NCBI GenBank assembly: GCA_963924555.1
Contig: OZ004582.1
Span: 8,589,927-8,653,926, forward strand
Direction: 5' to 3'
Length of the DNA: 64,000 nucleotides
DNA from: Crambe crambe
Lineage: Eukaryota > Porifera > Demospongiae > Poecilosclerida > Crambeidae
Below, piece by piece: positions 31,401-41,789 of the stretch. Both the position numbers and the translations under genes were made by a program. Every line of letters starts with the position of its first letter. Position 1 is the first letter of the stretch. A model generated the notes under the pieces. That model did no database searches and was not told the DNA's origin. It was given only the letters and a program-made list of their open reading frames with translations.

Positions 31401-31691
31401 ACCATGGGTCATGGGCCGTACCATCCGTAGCAGTGTTGCAGTGCCTTCAGCCATGCAGTTATTGTGGTGAAGGCAGCTGTTTACTTCATGTGACTGGTAG
31501 CTATAGCAACCAGTAATATTTTTATGTACATAATTATACAGAGAATTTAGCAAATTGTGCAGGGATTTTACCAGGGTATCGTAGCCTGTACACCTGTGAG
31601 ATGTGACAATTAGTGATTCAAAGTGTGAAGGAATTTCATAGGTATTGATATATTGATAATTGATGGAGATGGTGAATTGTTATACAAGTCC
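28474..31691. other. Intergenic region dominated by a foldback element
   Basis: No gene seen. It holds the nested inverted-repeat element at 29813-31190; short ORFs here are chance products of the repeats. Confidence 0.6.
29813..31190. mobile_element. 1.4-kb nested foldback element
   Basis: The left end GGGCGTATACAATCAGTGG and right end CCACCGATTGTATACACCC are inverted copies, followed inward by tandem GGACTGGACTACT units. The arms extend for about 350 bases (29813 to about 30190, against about 30810 to 31190). Shorter copies of the same arm lie inside, around 30200-30400 in inverted and 30545-30680 in direct orientation, giving an A, A', A, A' layout. GTGAGCTA occurs at 29802-29809 and 31191-31198, a candidate 8-base target duplication (three bases intervene on the left). 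No transposase was found; a hAT-like non-autonomous element is possible. Confidence 0.7.
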
Positions 31692-33017
31692 TCAGCAATT
31701 TTCCACTTGAAAAACACATTTAGGTCCATTTGGATGGTACTCTGAGTATAATTCACGAGAGGAAGACTGGAACATACCACCCCCTGCTGTTAGGAGGCAA
31801 ATCCCCTTCGCAGCCATGTGTTTCTGTAACATTGCTACATAGCCTGGGGTCGTGAATGAGGCAGTTGTATCAAACGATTCATCCCACTTCTCTAGTGATG
31901 AAGAGCTTCCATATAACATCTGATACAATTGGGGAACACTGTCGGCCATCATCTTCATAAGCGGTGACACTGACTCACTGAAGTACTTTGACCCATGTTT
32001 CCTACAATCCATTGTCAAAAAAACAGAGTCTATTTCATACTTTTGTTTCAGTTCTGTCACTCTTTCTCCTATGCTGTTATAGCACTTCTTTATAGCCGAT
32101 GAGATCTGGTCTTTCGATTTTCCCCTGAAGCCTCCATGATTTATGACAAAATGCTCCATTCTTAACATGACACTAATGTAGCCCTTAGGATCAGACTCTG
32201 GGAGGTACTTGTGAATGTATTTCACACTGTCTTGAGTAATTGTTGGACTAACAGGCATCTCAAAGAAATTTCTTCCTCTAATACATTGATTAACAAGTCT
32301 ACCAGCTATTCCGACCCGATATTTGAAATCACCTCTCAGCACTCCACCCCAACGTTTGAATATGACAGCTGCCTCATGGGGTTTGTACCTGCCATAAATC
32401 AGCTTCTTAAAATCACCTTCCAATAAAACTTTAGGAGGATAGCAAACTTTACGCACCACTTGAAAACCATACTTCATTGCAAACATTTCACCATCCCTTG
32501 CAAAATCACGAGATTCCTTGCCACAATCGAAACATTTCTTCACGCCACTTTTACCAGTGCATTCCTGACCGACAAGAATCAAATTTCGTTGTGAATGTTC
32601 TAGAAAATGTTTCCATCTAATGAGAGGGGCATACCCTTTTCTTTTTGTCACTTTCTCCCACTGATTCTGATCGTAAATATCTCCCAACTTCACCGAATTG
32701 TTCTCCTCAACAGATGCATTTCTATAGGTAGCGTACATATTCACTCCCAGAATTGACCGAACCAAGAAAGGTTCAACAACTCCAACATCGGTGCTTAGAC
32801 TGGCTGCCCAGCATTGCAAAGATATCACATTTGCCACAGAACCGGTCATCTGATCAGAATAGCTAGAAGCCATCACATAGCCCGTGGTCGTAGCCTCAGG
32901 CCCTCTTTTAGATCTTGATGACCCATCAGTGCTGGATCTAACATAGAAGAAGATGATAACTGTAACGACTGAGACGTTCATTAAAAGAAGTAACTTCTGG
33001 CTCAATATATTTTCCAT
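31692..33017 (-). CDS. Type II membrane protein, glycosyltransferase-like (paralog 2), about 441 aa
   Basis: Start chosen at MENILSQKLLLLMN (33017), because the anchor follows at once (LLLLMNVSVVTVIIFFYV) and the frame further upstream has no convincing protein. The luminal domain is about 90 percent identical by eye to paralog 1, sharing YSDQMTGSVANV, VEPFLVRSILGV, GYISVMLRMEH, VFLTMDCRKHGS and CLLTAGGG. Differences concentrate in the stem after the anchor. The next gene upstream, paralog 3, is on the same strand, and its stop codon is only about 130 bases from this start. Confidence 0.75.
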   Translation of the reverse strand: MENILSQKLLLLMNVSVVTVIIFFYVRSSTDGSSRSKRGPEATTTGYVMASSYSDQMTGSVANVISLQCWAASLSTDVGVVEPFLVRSILGVNMYATYRNASVEENNSVKLGDIYDQNQWEKVTKRKGYAPLIRWKHFLEHSQRNLILVGQECTGKSGVKKCFDCGKESRDFARDGEMFAMKYGFQVVRKVCYPPKVLLEGDFKKLIYGRYKPHEAAVIFKRWGGVLRGDFKYRVGIAGRLVNQCIRGRNFFEMPVSPTITQDSVKYIHKYLPESDPKGYISVMLRMEHFVINHGGFRGKSKDQISSAIKKCYNSIGERVTELKQKYEIDSVFLTMDCRKHGSKYFSESVSPLMKMMADSVPQLYQMLYGSSSSLEKWDESFDTTASFTTPGYVAMLQKHMAAKGICLLTAGGGMFQSSSRELYSEYHPNGPKCVFQVENC

Positions 33018-33145
33018 TTTTCTGAGCCAGTCTCGTAGCCTCGTTCCCAGGACTTCACTGGTATGTAGCCAGTCTCTCACGAAGAAAAAGGTAAAGTATC
33101 GCGCGTACGTGTAGCTAATGAGCCACGCCCCCAATTATTAAAGTA

Positions 33146-34540
33146 TCAGCAATTGTTTACTGTAGAAACACATTTGGGTCCCTTTGGATGATACTTTGAG
33201 TATAATCCATGAGAAGAAGACTGGAAAATCCCACCCCCTGCTGTTAGGAGGCAGGTTCCCTTCGCAGCCATGTGTTTCTGTAACATTGCTACATAGCCTG
33301 GAGTCGTGAATGAGGCAGTTGTATCAAACGATTCATCCCATTTTCCCAGTGTCGAAGAGTTTCCATATAACATCTGATACAGTTCAGAAACAGTATCGGC
33401 TACAGATTTATAGAGTGGCGTCCGTCTTCCTTCACTAAAACCATTCGACCCTTGTTTCCTGCAGTCCAGGGTCAGAAAAACAGCATCAATGCCATACAGC
33501 TTTTTCAATTCATTTACTTTCCTTTGTATGTTTTTATAACACTTCATTAAAGTTGACAACACTTGTTCTTTAGACGGTGCTTTTTTGACAAGGTTATGTT
33601 TGATAATAAAATGCTCAGTCCTTATCATGACACTGATATAACCCTTGCTGCTAGCATTGGGGAGGTATTTTCGATTGTACTTCAAACTATCTTGAATAAC
33701 CGTTGAACTAACAGGCATCTCGATGAAATTGCTACCTCTGAAACATCGATTGACACGACTTCCTGATATACCCACACGCCACTTGAGGTCACTAGTATGC
33801 ACCCCTCCCCAAATACTGAATATGACTGCTACCTCAAGGGGGTCATAATCACCGTAAATTAGTCTTTTGAATCGTTGTTCTGACAAAACTGATGGAGGAT
33901 ATCCTATGGTTCGTACAATCTGAAAACCATGCTTCTTTGCAAATATCTCACCATCCCTTGTGAATTTACGATAACGCTGACTGCACTTTATAACTCTCCT
34001 TGAACCTTCTTTGCCAATGCATTCTTGACCGACAAGAATCAGCTTTCGCTGAGCGTTTTCAAGGAAGTATTTCCAACTAACGAAAGGGGCATACCCTCTT
34101 CTTCTTGTAACTTTCTCCCACTTCTCTCGATCGTAGATATCACTCAACTTTACTGAATTATTTTCCTCAACCGATGTATTTCCATTGTAAGTAGCAGCAT
34201 ACATGTTCACTCCTAGAAGAGAGCGAACCAAGAAAGGTTCGACCACTCTAACATCAGTGCCTAAAGTACCTGCCCAGCATTGGAAAGATATCACATTTGC
34301 CATAGATCCTGTCATCTGATCACCATAGGTTACAGCCATCACATATCCAAAATCATTAGAGTTTGAGTAATTTCTCTTGGGATGAAATTCATTGTGCATG
34401 TGATTCACCCATGGTTTTGTCTGTGGTAGCCTTGGCACAGTCTTCTTTGCCTTAGGAAGCAAGTAGAGAATGGTCAAAATCGTTAAAACTGCGACTATGA
34501 TTAGCAACTTCTGGAACCATGGACCTAGTTTTCCACCCAT
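33146..34540 (-). CDS. Type II membrane protein, glycosyltransferase-like (paralog 3), about 464 aa
   Basis: Start chosen at MGGKLGPWFQKLLIIVAVL (34540), where the membrane anchor begins; the open frame up to 34693 overlaps the divergent gene. The body is clearly more diverged from paralogs 1 and 2 (for example YDPLEVAVIFSIWGGVHTSD), but the last 75 residues, from YQMLYGNSS onward, are almost the same as paralog 1, including silent positions, which suggests gene conversion. Conserved motifs are YGDQMTGSMANV, VEPFLVRS, GYISVMIRTEH, VFLTLDCRKQGS and CLLTAGGG. It is divergent from the gene at 34611 with 70 bases between starts. Confidence 0.78.
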   Translation of the reverse strand: MGGKLGPWFQKLLIIVAVLTILTILYLLPKAKKTVPRLPQTKPWVNHMHNEFHPKRNYSNSNDFGYVMAVTYGDQMTGSMANVISFQCWAGTLGTDVRVVEPFLVRSLLGVNMYAATYNGNTSVEENNSVKLSDIYDREKWEKVTRRRGYAPFVSWKYFLENAQRKLILVGQECIGKEGSRRVIKCSQRYRKFTRDGEIFAKKHGFQIVRTIGYPPSVLSEQRFKRLIYGDYDPLEVAVIFSIWGGVHTSDLKWRVGISGSRVNRCFRGSNFIEMPVSSTVIQDSLKYNRKYLPNASSKGYISVMIRTEHFIIKHNLVKKAPSKEQVLSTLMKCYKNIQRKVNELKKLYGIDAVFLTLDCRKQGSNGFSEGRRTPLYKSVADTVSELYQMLYGNSSTLGKWDESFDTTASFTTPGYVAMLQKHMAAKGTCLLTAGGGIFQSSSHGLYSKYHPKGPKCVSTVNNC

Positions 34541-34564
34541 GCATATAGGGGCGTTTTCTACCTG

Positions 34565-34575
34565 TGCGCATGCGT
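34565..34575. promoter_or_regulatory. NRF-1-like motif TGCGCATGCGT in a 70-base bidirectional promoter
   Basis: Lies between the divergent start codons at 34540 and 34611. Confidence 0.5.
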
Positions 34576-34610
34576 CTAATTTATTTTGGAGTTCAAAGGT
34601 CAAGATAATC

Positions 34611-35968
34611 ATGTCTGCAGTGAAAATCAAGAAGGTCGGCTCGAGACAACTCTTCAACCTTCCCCTATACGAGCACCATCTGGTGATCGACACGAGACCT
34701 CTCTCTGCCTACCAGGAAGGGCATATAGCTACGGCTGTGTCTTTTCCTGCTCTGCCTCTGGAAGTGCAAGAAGTGGAGAGGGTGAAGAAATTGATTGAAT
34801 TCATCAAATCCTACATCAAAGAGTACTTGAGGTATTTCCTACCCTCTAATGATAAGGCCATTGAGTCACTTCAGTATAAATCTGGAGTGTCTGGAATACC
34901 AGTTTAGTCTGGCGGCGCCGACCCTTTACCTAGGGTCGGCGCAGCCAGACTATGCTTATGGACAGAGCTAGGGGTGGATAAAGGGTATTGTATTACAGCA
35001 TTTAACGGACATATATGTCCTCCAACTTTGAGGTTAGCAGTTTCAGATTTTGTTATTATTTAAAGATGCTATCATCAGTCTGTGTATCGATTCACTGACA
35101 CCCTTCTCTTCTTTCTTTATTTCCTCCCTTTAGACCAGAGAACCCCAGTCCTATAGTGATCTATGGCAACAAAGAACCAGAGAGCCAATATCATGGAGAA
35201 TGGCTGATCCAGAAACTGGAACAACTTCACAAAGATCGAAGAGTATTATCCCCACTCGGTAGCAACACTGAAGAGTTTGAGAAACAAATTGAGGATTATA
35301 CAGAAAAGATTAACTATTTTGAGCAGTTTTGTAACACTGTTGCCGATTATACCGTTGAGATTTGGATGCTGGAGTGTTCCTATGAGGAGTTTCGGGATCA
35401 GTATGACTTTCTGTGTGGACATGTGGAATTTTCTTGCATGTATCCAGTTCCACATCAGATAACTGATAATCTCTTCTTGGGTTCTCGGGTCTTTCCACTG
35501 ACTCAACAATGTCTTTCACAATTGCGTATCAGTCACATGATAGTATCGGACAGGCAAGAACTTGATTGGTCAGAATTGAAGGGCATATCAGTGTTGAAAT
35601 GTGGTGTTGAGGATTCTAATTCACAGGACATGAGTAAATGCTGGGAAGCTTGCTGTACATTCATTGATCAAGCGTTATGTAATATTGAAGGTGAAATATC
35701 CTCTGATACTGTAGCCAGAATAGGTGATGCCTCTTCACCTGATGTGAATAAAGAAACTAGATCTGCTAGAATATTAGTCATTCTCTTTGGACGTTCACGA
35801 TCAACGTCTGTGATTCTTGCCCACATGATCAAAACTTACAAAATGACTTTAGAAAATGCATGGGATTTTGTTCGTGAGGGTTGCTGGCATCTGATTGACA
35901 GATCTCTTATTTATGAGGAGCAATTATATGAATGGCAAAAAAGACACTTGCTCAAAATAATACTATGA
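34611..35968 (+). CDS. STYXL1-like protein: rhodanese domain plus inactive dual-specificity phosphatase domain
   Basis: Two exons, 34611-34831 and 35134-35968 (GT-AG, phase 2), give 351 residues. The N-terminal half has a rhodanese/CH2 fold (LVIDTRPLSAYQEGHIATAV). The C-terminal half is a DUSP domain: PHQITDNLFLGS is the usual start of DUSPs, and ILVILFGRSRSTSVILAHMIK occupies the signature-loop position. The catalytic His-Cys of HCxxGxxRS is replaced by Ile-Leu, so phosphatase activity should be absent while the SRS phosphate-binding residues remain. STYXL1 (MK-STYX) is a known pseudophosphatase with this rhodanese-DUSP architecture; its partners in stress-granule and mitochondrial apoptosis pathways are known in vertebrates only. 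Confidence 0.82.
34907..34950. repeat. Hairpin repeat in the STYXL1-like intron
   Basis: GTCTGGCGGCGCCGACCCT (34907-34925) and AGGGTCGGCGCAGCCAGAC (34932-34950) are inverted with one mismatch around a 6-base loop. The core GGTAAAGGGTC recurs in either orientation near 27052, 30688, 36018, 46541 and 48711. Confidence 0.8.
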
Positions 35969-38900
35969 ATTTTAATGTTGACGATCTTTTACCTTTAAGA
36001 TTAATTGCGAATGGTAACGACCCTTTACCAACGACATCCTGTTACCAAGCAGCAGAAAATTTGCAGCGCCAGCTGATTTCCATGTACATCAAATGTACAT
36101 CAAATCTACATGCACAGAGCTGAGCTTGAAGTCTTTGTCAAGTTAGGCTGGTGTTTACGGTTTAGACAGAGGAGTTAAGCTTAGTTAGATACTAGTAGGC
36201 CCCTATGGTTAAAGAACACTCTCGAAGAAAACTAAACAGCTGTCCACACAAGTAAGTCCCGCTAACTAGCTAGCTAGCTAGCTCCATTATCTAGCTATAA
36301 AGCTCTGTCATAATTTTACGATTCAGCAGTAAAGATTGGTATATTATTTCGTCTGTCTATAGCTCTCACATTTGATTCGCAGCTACAAAGCTTAATACAA
36401 CAAGGAGCATGACTAAGTGAGCAAGGTGAGTGAATGCCCTAACAGGTGGACTTAAGCTGTGTATAGTTCCATTTAGCTATGCTTGAGAAGTGTAGTGTGC
36501 AAAAAGTGCATGGCACTAAAGACCTAATTATTTTATTAATATCAATAAGAGGTGATGAAACTTTCTTTTAACTTTTTTTTTTTGTTGAAAGAGGTGCAAG
36601 ACCAATTTGAATCAGCTGTTCTAACTTTACATTGTCTTGGATCCACCCCCTCTGAGGGGTGGGTGGTACATACCCCCTCTTAAAAGACCACCAAATAATT
36701 GTGAGATGAGTTCCAGCAAAAAATTAATAGTCACATGTGTGCCCATTGTGAAATTCCTTTGCTGGAATGTTTTGTCCTAATCAATGTGAACTTCCACTCA
36801 GCAGTGCAGAGGTAGACTGATGATTATGTACGTGCAGATCCATTAAGTCCTATTTGAAAGTCATGCATTATTGAATTGATTTGAATGCTTCTACAGGAGC
36901 ATGTACCTCTTTTGAGTTTTAGAATGTCGCCACTTTTAGTCTGTAAGAAGCTTGAACTTTGAATTTCTTTCCAAAAATGAAAACAATTAGTTAAGTTGTT
37001 AACACCAATGTCTAGTTAAAACAGAGAGAGAGAGAGAGACTTTCCTAATGAGCAATAATATAATATATAATAGGTAGGGTTGTCCCCTTCTCCTTATATG
37101 ACACTGTTTTCAGTATCACTCAGTTCTAATTACAAATCTTCATCGGGGAATTGTAGGTTGACCACACTCTGCCTTAAGGTAGGAATTTGGTAAAGAATTG
37201 GGAAAGTTGTAAAAGGTCAGCATGTGTGAAAGGATCTTCTGGTGTAGATGAGAATCCCAGTCATCACTTGATCCCTTAATGATCTCTCTGGATCATCAAT
37301 AATGCTAAGCCGCTCAAAACCGTTCACTTGATCATTTGCTAAATCTGCTCTAACACTCTTAATTCTTTGGACCAAATCACACATTTAAAACATCAGCTAG
37401 CAGAGAGCTGATTTTTTTCCCCTCAAGGTCACACACTTGATAACTCTGGCATGCTAGCTGCTCTAGTGAGTGTTGTCCATATCAACTTTCAGTTCACACA
37501 AAGAAGGTGTGTGAATGTGCATTCCATGAAAGAAGTGGAAGCTTAGCTTGGCAGAGATTTCTTGTGCATTCCGTAAAACTTCCAGTTTTCCACTGAATCA
37601 CGATTGATTGGATTACTATTATACCATGTGATACACTATCTTCGGGAGAGATACCATTACTAATTAGCATAGTGAAACCTGTCGAACCAAGACAGCCCTG
37701 ACTCCACCAGCACCTTAATTAAATGGGTCCACTTCTCATCTTAAGACCACTCTACCATGTCCCACATAGTATTATTCCAGCTCAGTAGTGGGTTCCTAAG
37801 TCCATAGGTAAGGAAAGCAATAAGCTTTTCATTTTTTGGTGCAAACATTCTGCCATTTCAACCTGCACTTGATCCTGGCCCACACACTTGGCTAGTGTTT
37901 AAAATTACGTTTGTTATTGTTGGCTCAGATAAGCACATAATTACCAAATGAATTTGTTTTGTGGGCTAATATTTGGTGATCGTGAATGTTATTTATCCAT
38001 CGACTTATGCTTACTCATTCATGACTAACGAAATGGAGTCTCCCCCTTTTTCAGAGAATTCGTGAATTACCATATTAATGAATAGTGTCAATACAATTAT
38101 TATTTTCATGGTGGCCAATTAGATTCAATAACTCAGTTAATGCAACTTTTAATTGGATCACAGAAATCCGGCAATCGGAAATCAGTGGTTAGAACTGGTA
38201 TTCTATTTCTCACTGAATAGCTGTAATCACAGATAAAGTGCCCATGAAATTCTCCTTTGGGTGGTAAAAAAAAAGTTTTGGCCCCGAAGTAAAGTGAACA
38301 GAGACAGTTTTGTATCCACTTACAAACTTATTTAGAAGCGTCATACCTTCCCAGGGAGAAACCCTCAGCTCACGTGAAAATGAGCTGAAAGAACTCGTCA
38401 TTTGATATGTGGGAATGATGAATAGCAGTGTTAATAGTTTATGATTAATCGTAATATATACGTTTGTACTTTATGGTGGTAAAATATTTTATAGTAATGG
38501 TTTGATGATTTAACCATAAAGATTTTCCCCGTGGAAATTTCACTGTGATAATTATGGAGACATTTCTCTTTCTCTCTTATTTTGGTGGTTTTCAATTCAA
38601 TTGCTTCTTCTCTGGTTGGCCCCCCAACGCTATGATGATATGATATTATTGACACCACATCCTTTGGAGTGGCTGGAAAATTTCCTGTTTAACAACCTGA
38701 TGGGAAGTCACATGATTACAATACACGCAGCATTACTATACTGGAGTCAGAGAAAAAAAATATGACTCAGTAGTTGGGCTAATATGGTGTGACCTTTGAA
38801 CTCCATTGTGTTGTATTGTCTATGGGGTATTTTAGTGTATAGTATTCAGTTTCATGGCCGACAGTTGAAGTATGAAGAGTGAATGACATAAACTAAAACA

Positions 38901-39539
38901 TAATAGCAGAAATCACATGATAGGTCAAAGGTCCATAGCTTTGGCTTTGCATTTTTTTGAGCTTTCATTTTCCTCAATTACTCGGCAAGGATCTTTGCAA
39001 TTACATTGAGAAATGATTTCTACTGGGTCTTTTCTGTAACCTTTTAAGTCCATGTAAGTTGAGGATTTAGTGTCGGTGCTAATGAGTTTTAGTAGATGTT
39101 GACGGAATGTAAGGAATGAGGAATGTCGTGTAACTTGTCCTAGTCTCCAATCCACTAATCACGCTTTGAACAGCTGTTTGGCAGTACTTGACTGTAACTG
39201 TCAGCCTAATTATTGTCTCTCTCTCTCTCTCCAATTATATACTCGGTCCAACTTCCCAGACTCACTGTGGTCACTCTATATTGTGGGTACCTAACTCATC
39301 CACCCCATAAACAACCCATGCCCAGAGGTAGCTCTAAGACGAACATCTTACACTAGAACACCACAAGAACAGGGCAAAGAATCAAAACCAAGGAGAGACA
39401 GTTGCTTGCAGTGGAGTAGGAATAATCTCCAAATTTCTATTTTAAGGCATCAGTGCTCAATGAGTGTTGGTACTTGAATTTAGCAAGTTAATTAAAACAG
39501 TAATACAAAGCTATGACTGAAGGACCTCAAGTACGGATG

Positions 39540-39912
39540 TATTGTGCACTGTTAGAGCTTCACTCTGACATTGGGAAGTTTATGTTGTTCTTGACTCAAG
39601 TGTAGAGCTTGTTCCAATATGACAACATAACATGATACGTTGGGTAGCTTCAGATAATAGTGCATATATGTAGGGATTGCTGGCTGGATATACAGAACAA
39701 AGATTGATTCCATTTCCATCCTTCATCCCTACTCTTGTTTCCTTACTTTTTTGAGCAACGGTTGTTCCTACATTTTCATTTCCGTGAAATGTTTTTTCCT
39801 TATGTATTATGCATGCACTGTTAGAGCTTTACTCAGACATGGGGAAGTTTATGTTATTCCTCTATGTTCTTGACTCAAGTGTGGAGCTTGTTCCAATATT
39901 GTGACAACATAA
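39540..39912. repeat. Direct repeat of about 90 bases, two copies
   Basis: About 39540-39625 and 39812-39912 share GCACTGTTAGAGCTT, GGGAAGTTTATGTT and TCTTGACTCAAGTGT in the same order and orientation. The function is unknown. Confidence 0.6.
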
Positions 39913-40434
39913 CACACATGGTTGCTAAGGGGTCATATCTCCAAAACTACTTGCACCATAGACTTTAAACTGCACGTGGCTTCAAATCCTACAGATGCTA
40001 TGAACAGTTTTCAAATTCAAACCACCAAACCTCACTGGCTGATTTTTGGTTCGTCAATGCTTTTTATCTCTAAAGAGTCATAGCACCTGTAAGAATTATC
40101 CTTTTTTCAGTGTGTGATAGACTACCTTATATCTCTGTGCAATTTGAAGTCCATAGCCATTGTATCATACTAGTATGAGGTATATAATATTACATCAAAT
40201 TATTTTCTCAGACAATAGCCTCAGTGTCCATTATATTCAGTCATGCTTCACGACTCTTATTTTACAATGATTTGACTATTTCCAGGATTCTCCCCAGGCA
40301 TCTTAAGGCATAGCGGGCCTTCAGTTCTTCTCCCTATGTCTTATATCTTGCCCCTACCTATGCCTTATTATTCATTACTGGTGGCTGGCTTCTATACCAG
40401 GAGCCATCTTAGAACACTCATAATCATTACCTCT

Positions 40435-40456
40435 CCCCCCCCCCCCCCCCCCCCCC
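40435..40456. repeat. Homopolymer of 22 C
   Basis: An uninterrupted C run followed by C-rich sequence to 40468. Its length is likely unreliable in any assembly. Confidence 0.8.
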
Positions 40457-41193
40457 TCCCCTCCCCCCATGCCTTCAATAGAACCCTGCTATTTCTGTAT
40501 GAAAATTTCATTTGTAGGAAAAGTACCCATACCATTACATTACATTACCAATTATCCTTAATTGATTACAGGAATTACATACCCACTCGTTATATTTACC
40601 TTATAATTAATCCTAATAATCTTGAGAGAGGTTTAATGTCCCAAGTGAGAGGAGCCATGCTCATTTTGGAGGGAGTTGATGCATTTATGTATATGTGACA
40701 TCAATTGGGACAAAGAAGAATGATTTCATGGGACTCGTCCACATTGAGCGATTGTATTGTCTCATATTTTTCTCTGTGTCAAAGTCCAGTTAATTTGTTA
40801 GAACGACTTTCAATGCGGGCCATTAGGAATCACATTGTATGGCTTAGTGGTGGGTCCTTTGTCTTGTTTGATTCTTGTAAAGATGTATTAAAGAAAACAT
40901 TCAAAGTGTGTAATATCTGAATAGAACGGGCCTCCACCCAGTCTGTATACCTTCTCTATGATATGAATGGACCAGTAACCTTATACTGTCGTCATTATGG
41001 GATACATGACATAACTGTGTATTTTACTTCTGACCATCCTTACCAACTTGACCAGATCAGAGTACATAGTGCATGATGTTTATAATTTATAGAGAAACAT
41101 AGTATAATTTATAGAGAAACGTAGAGACGAGAGATCTACATCTGTTATAAACATTCTGTAATATCTTCTTTCAGCATTATAAGTAAAGCAAAA

Positions 41194-41732
41194 ATGTCCA
41201 CACCATGTGATATGGAAGCAGTGGACTCATGCCCCCCAAACATGACCGACAATATCACAAATGTCAAGGAGCTTCTTGCTGATGCCAGTGAGGAAAAAAT
41301 CTACGAGTATTTCTCCCTGACGGCTTGGGACGCCAAAGAGATCCTGGAGTCTTTCGAAGTCTTGAAGGACAAGCTGGGCCTGGCGAAGAAGTCGGGACTG
41401 GATTTATCGAGGTTTGAAGATCACTCTTGGTTCTCAGAATGGGAAGGCGTGGAAGGCAAGGGACATGATGAATCTATTGGACAAAAGAGCGAACCAGAAG
41501 GAGTATGCACAGCAGGTATAGTTGGATTGAGTATGTAGGAATAGTATTTTCTCATGCAATCCAAAACTGTATGTATTAAACTTACACATGTTGACTAGCT
41601 GTTGCATGTTTCGAGCTTTGCTGAATCTCATGTTTCTTTCAGCTTCAAGCTTCATAGATCAATGCTTTTCCCCTGTCAGTCTCAAGTTGGGACCAGGTGA
41701 TACTTTTTTGGACTGAGCACTAGTACTTCATC

Positions 41733-41789
<57 letters not shown>

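Larger units (their letters stand above)
35969..41193. other. 5.2-kb region without a recognisable gene
   Basis: Only chance ORFs. It includes an AGCT run near 36262-36284, an AG microsatellite near 37023, a direct repeat (39540-39625 and 39812-39912) and a C homopolymer (40435-40456). Non-coding first exons of the downstream MICAL gene could lie here but cannot be identified by eye. Confidence 0.5.

Noticed and set aside
40336-40698. 120-residue plus-strand ORF
   Set aside because: Crosses the 22-base C homopolymer and encodes a proline run; no family resemblance.
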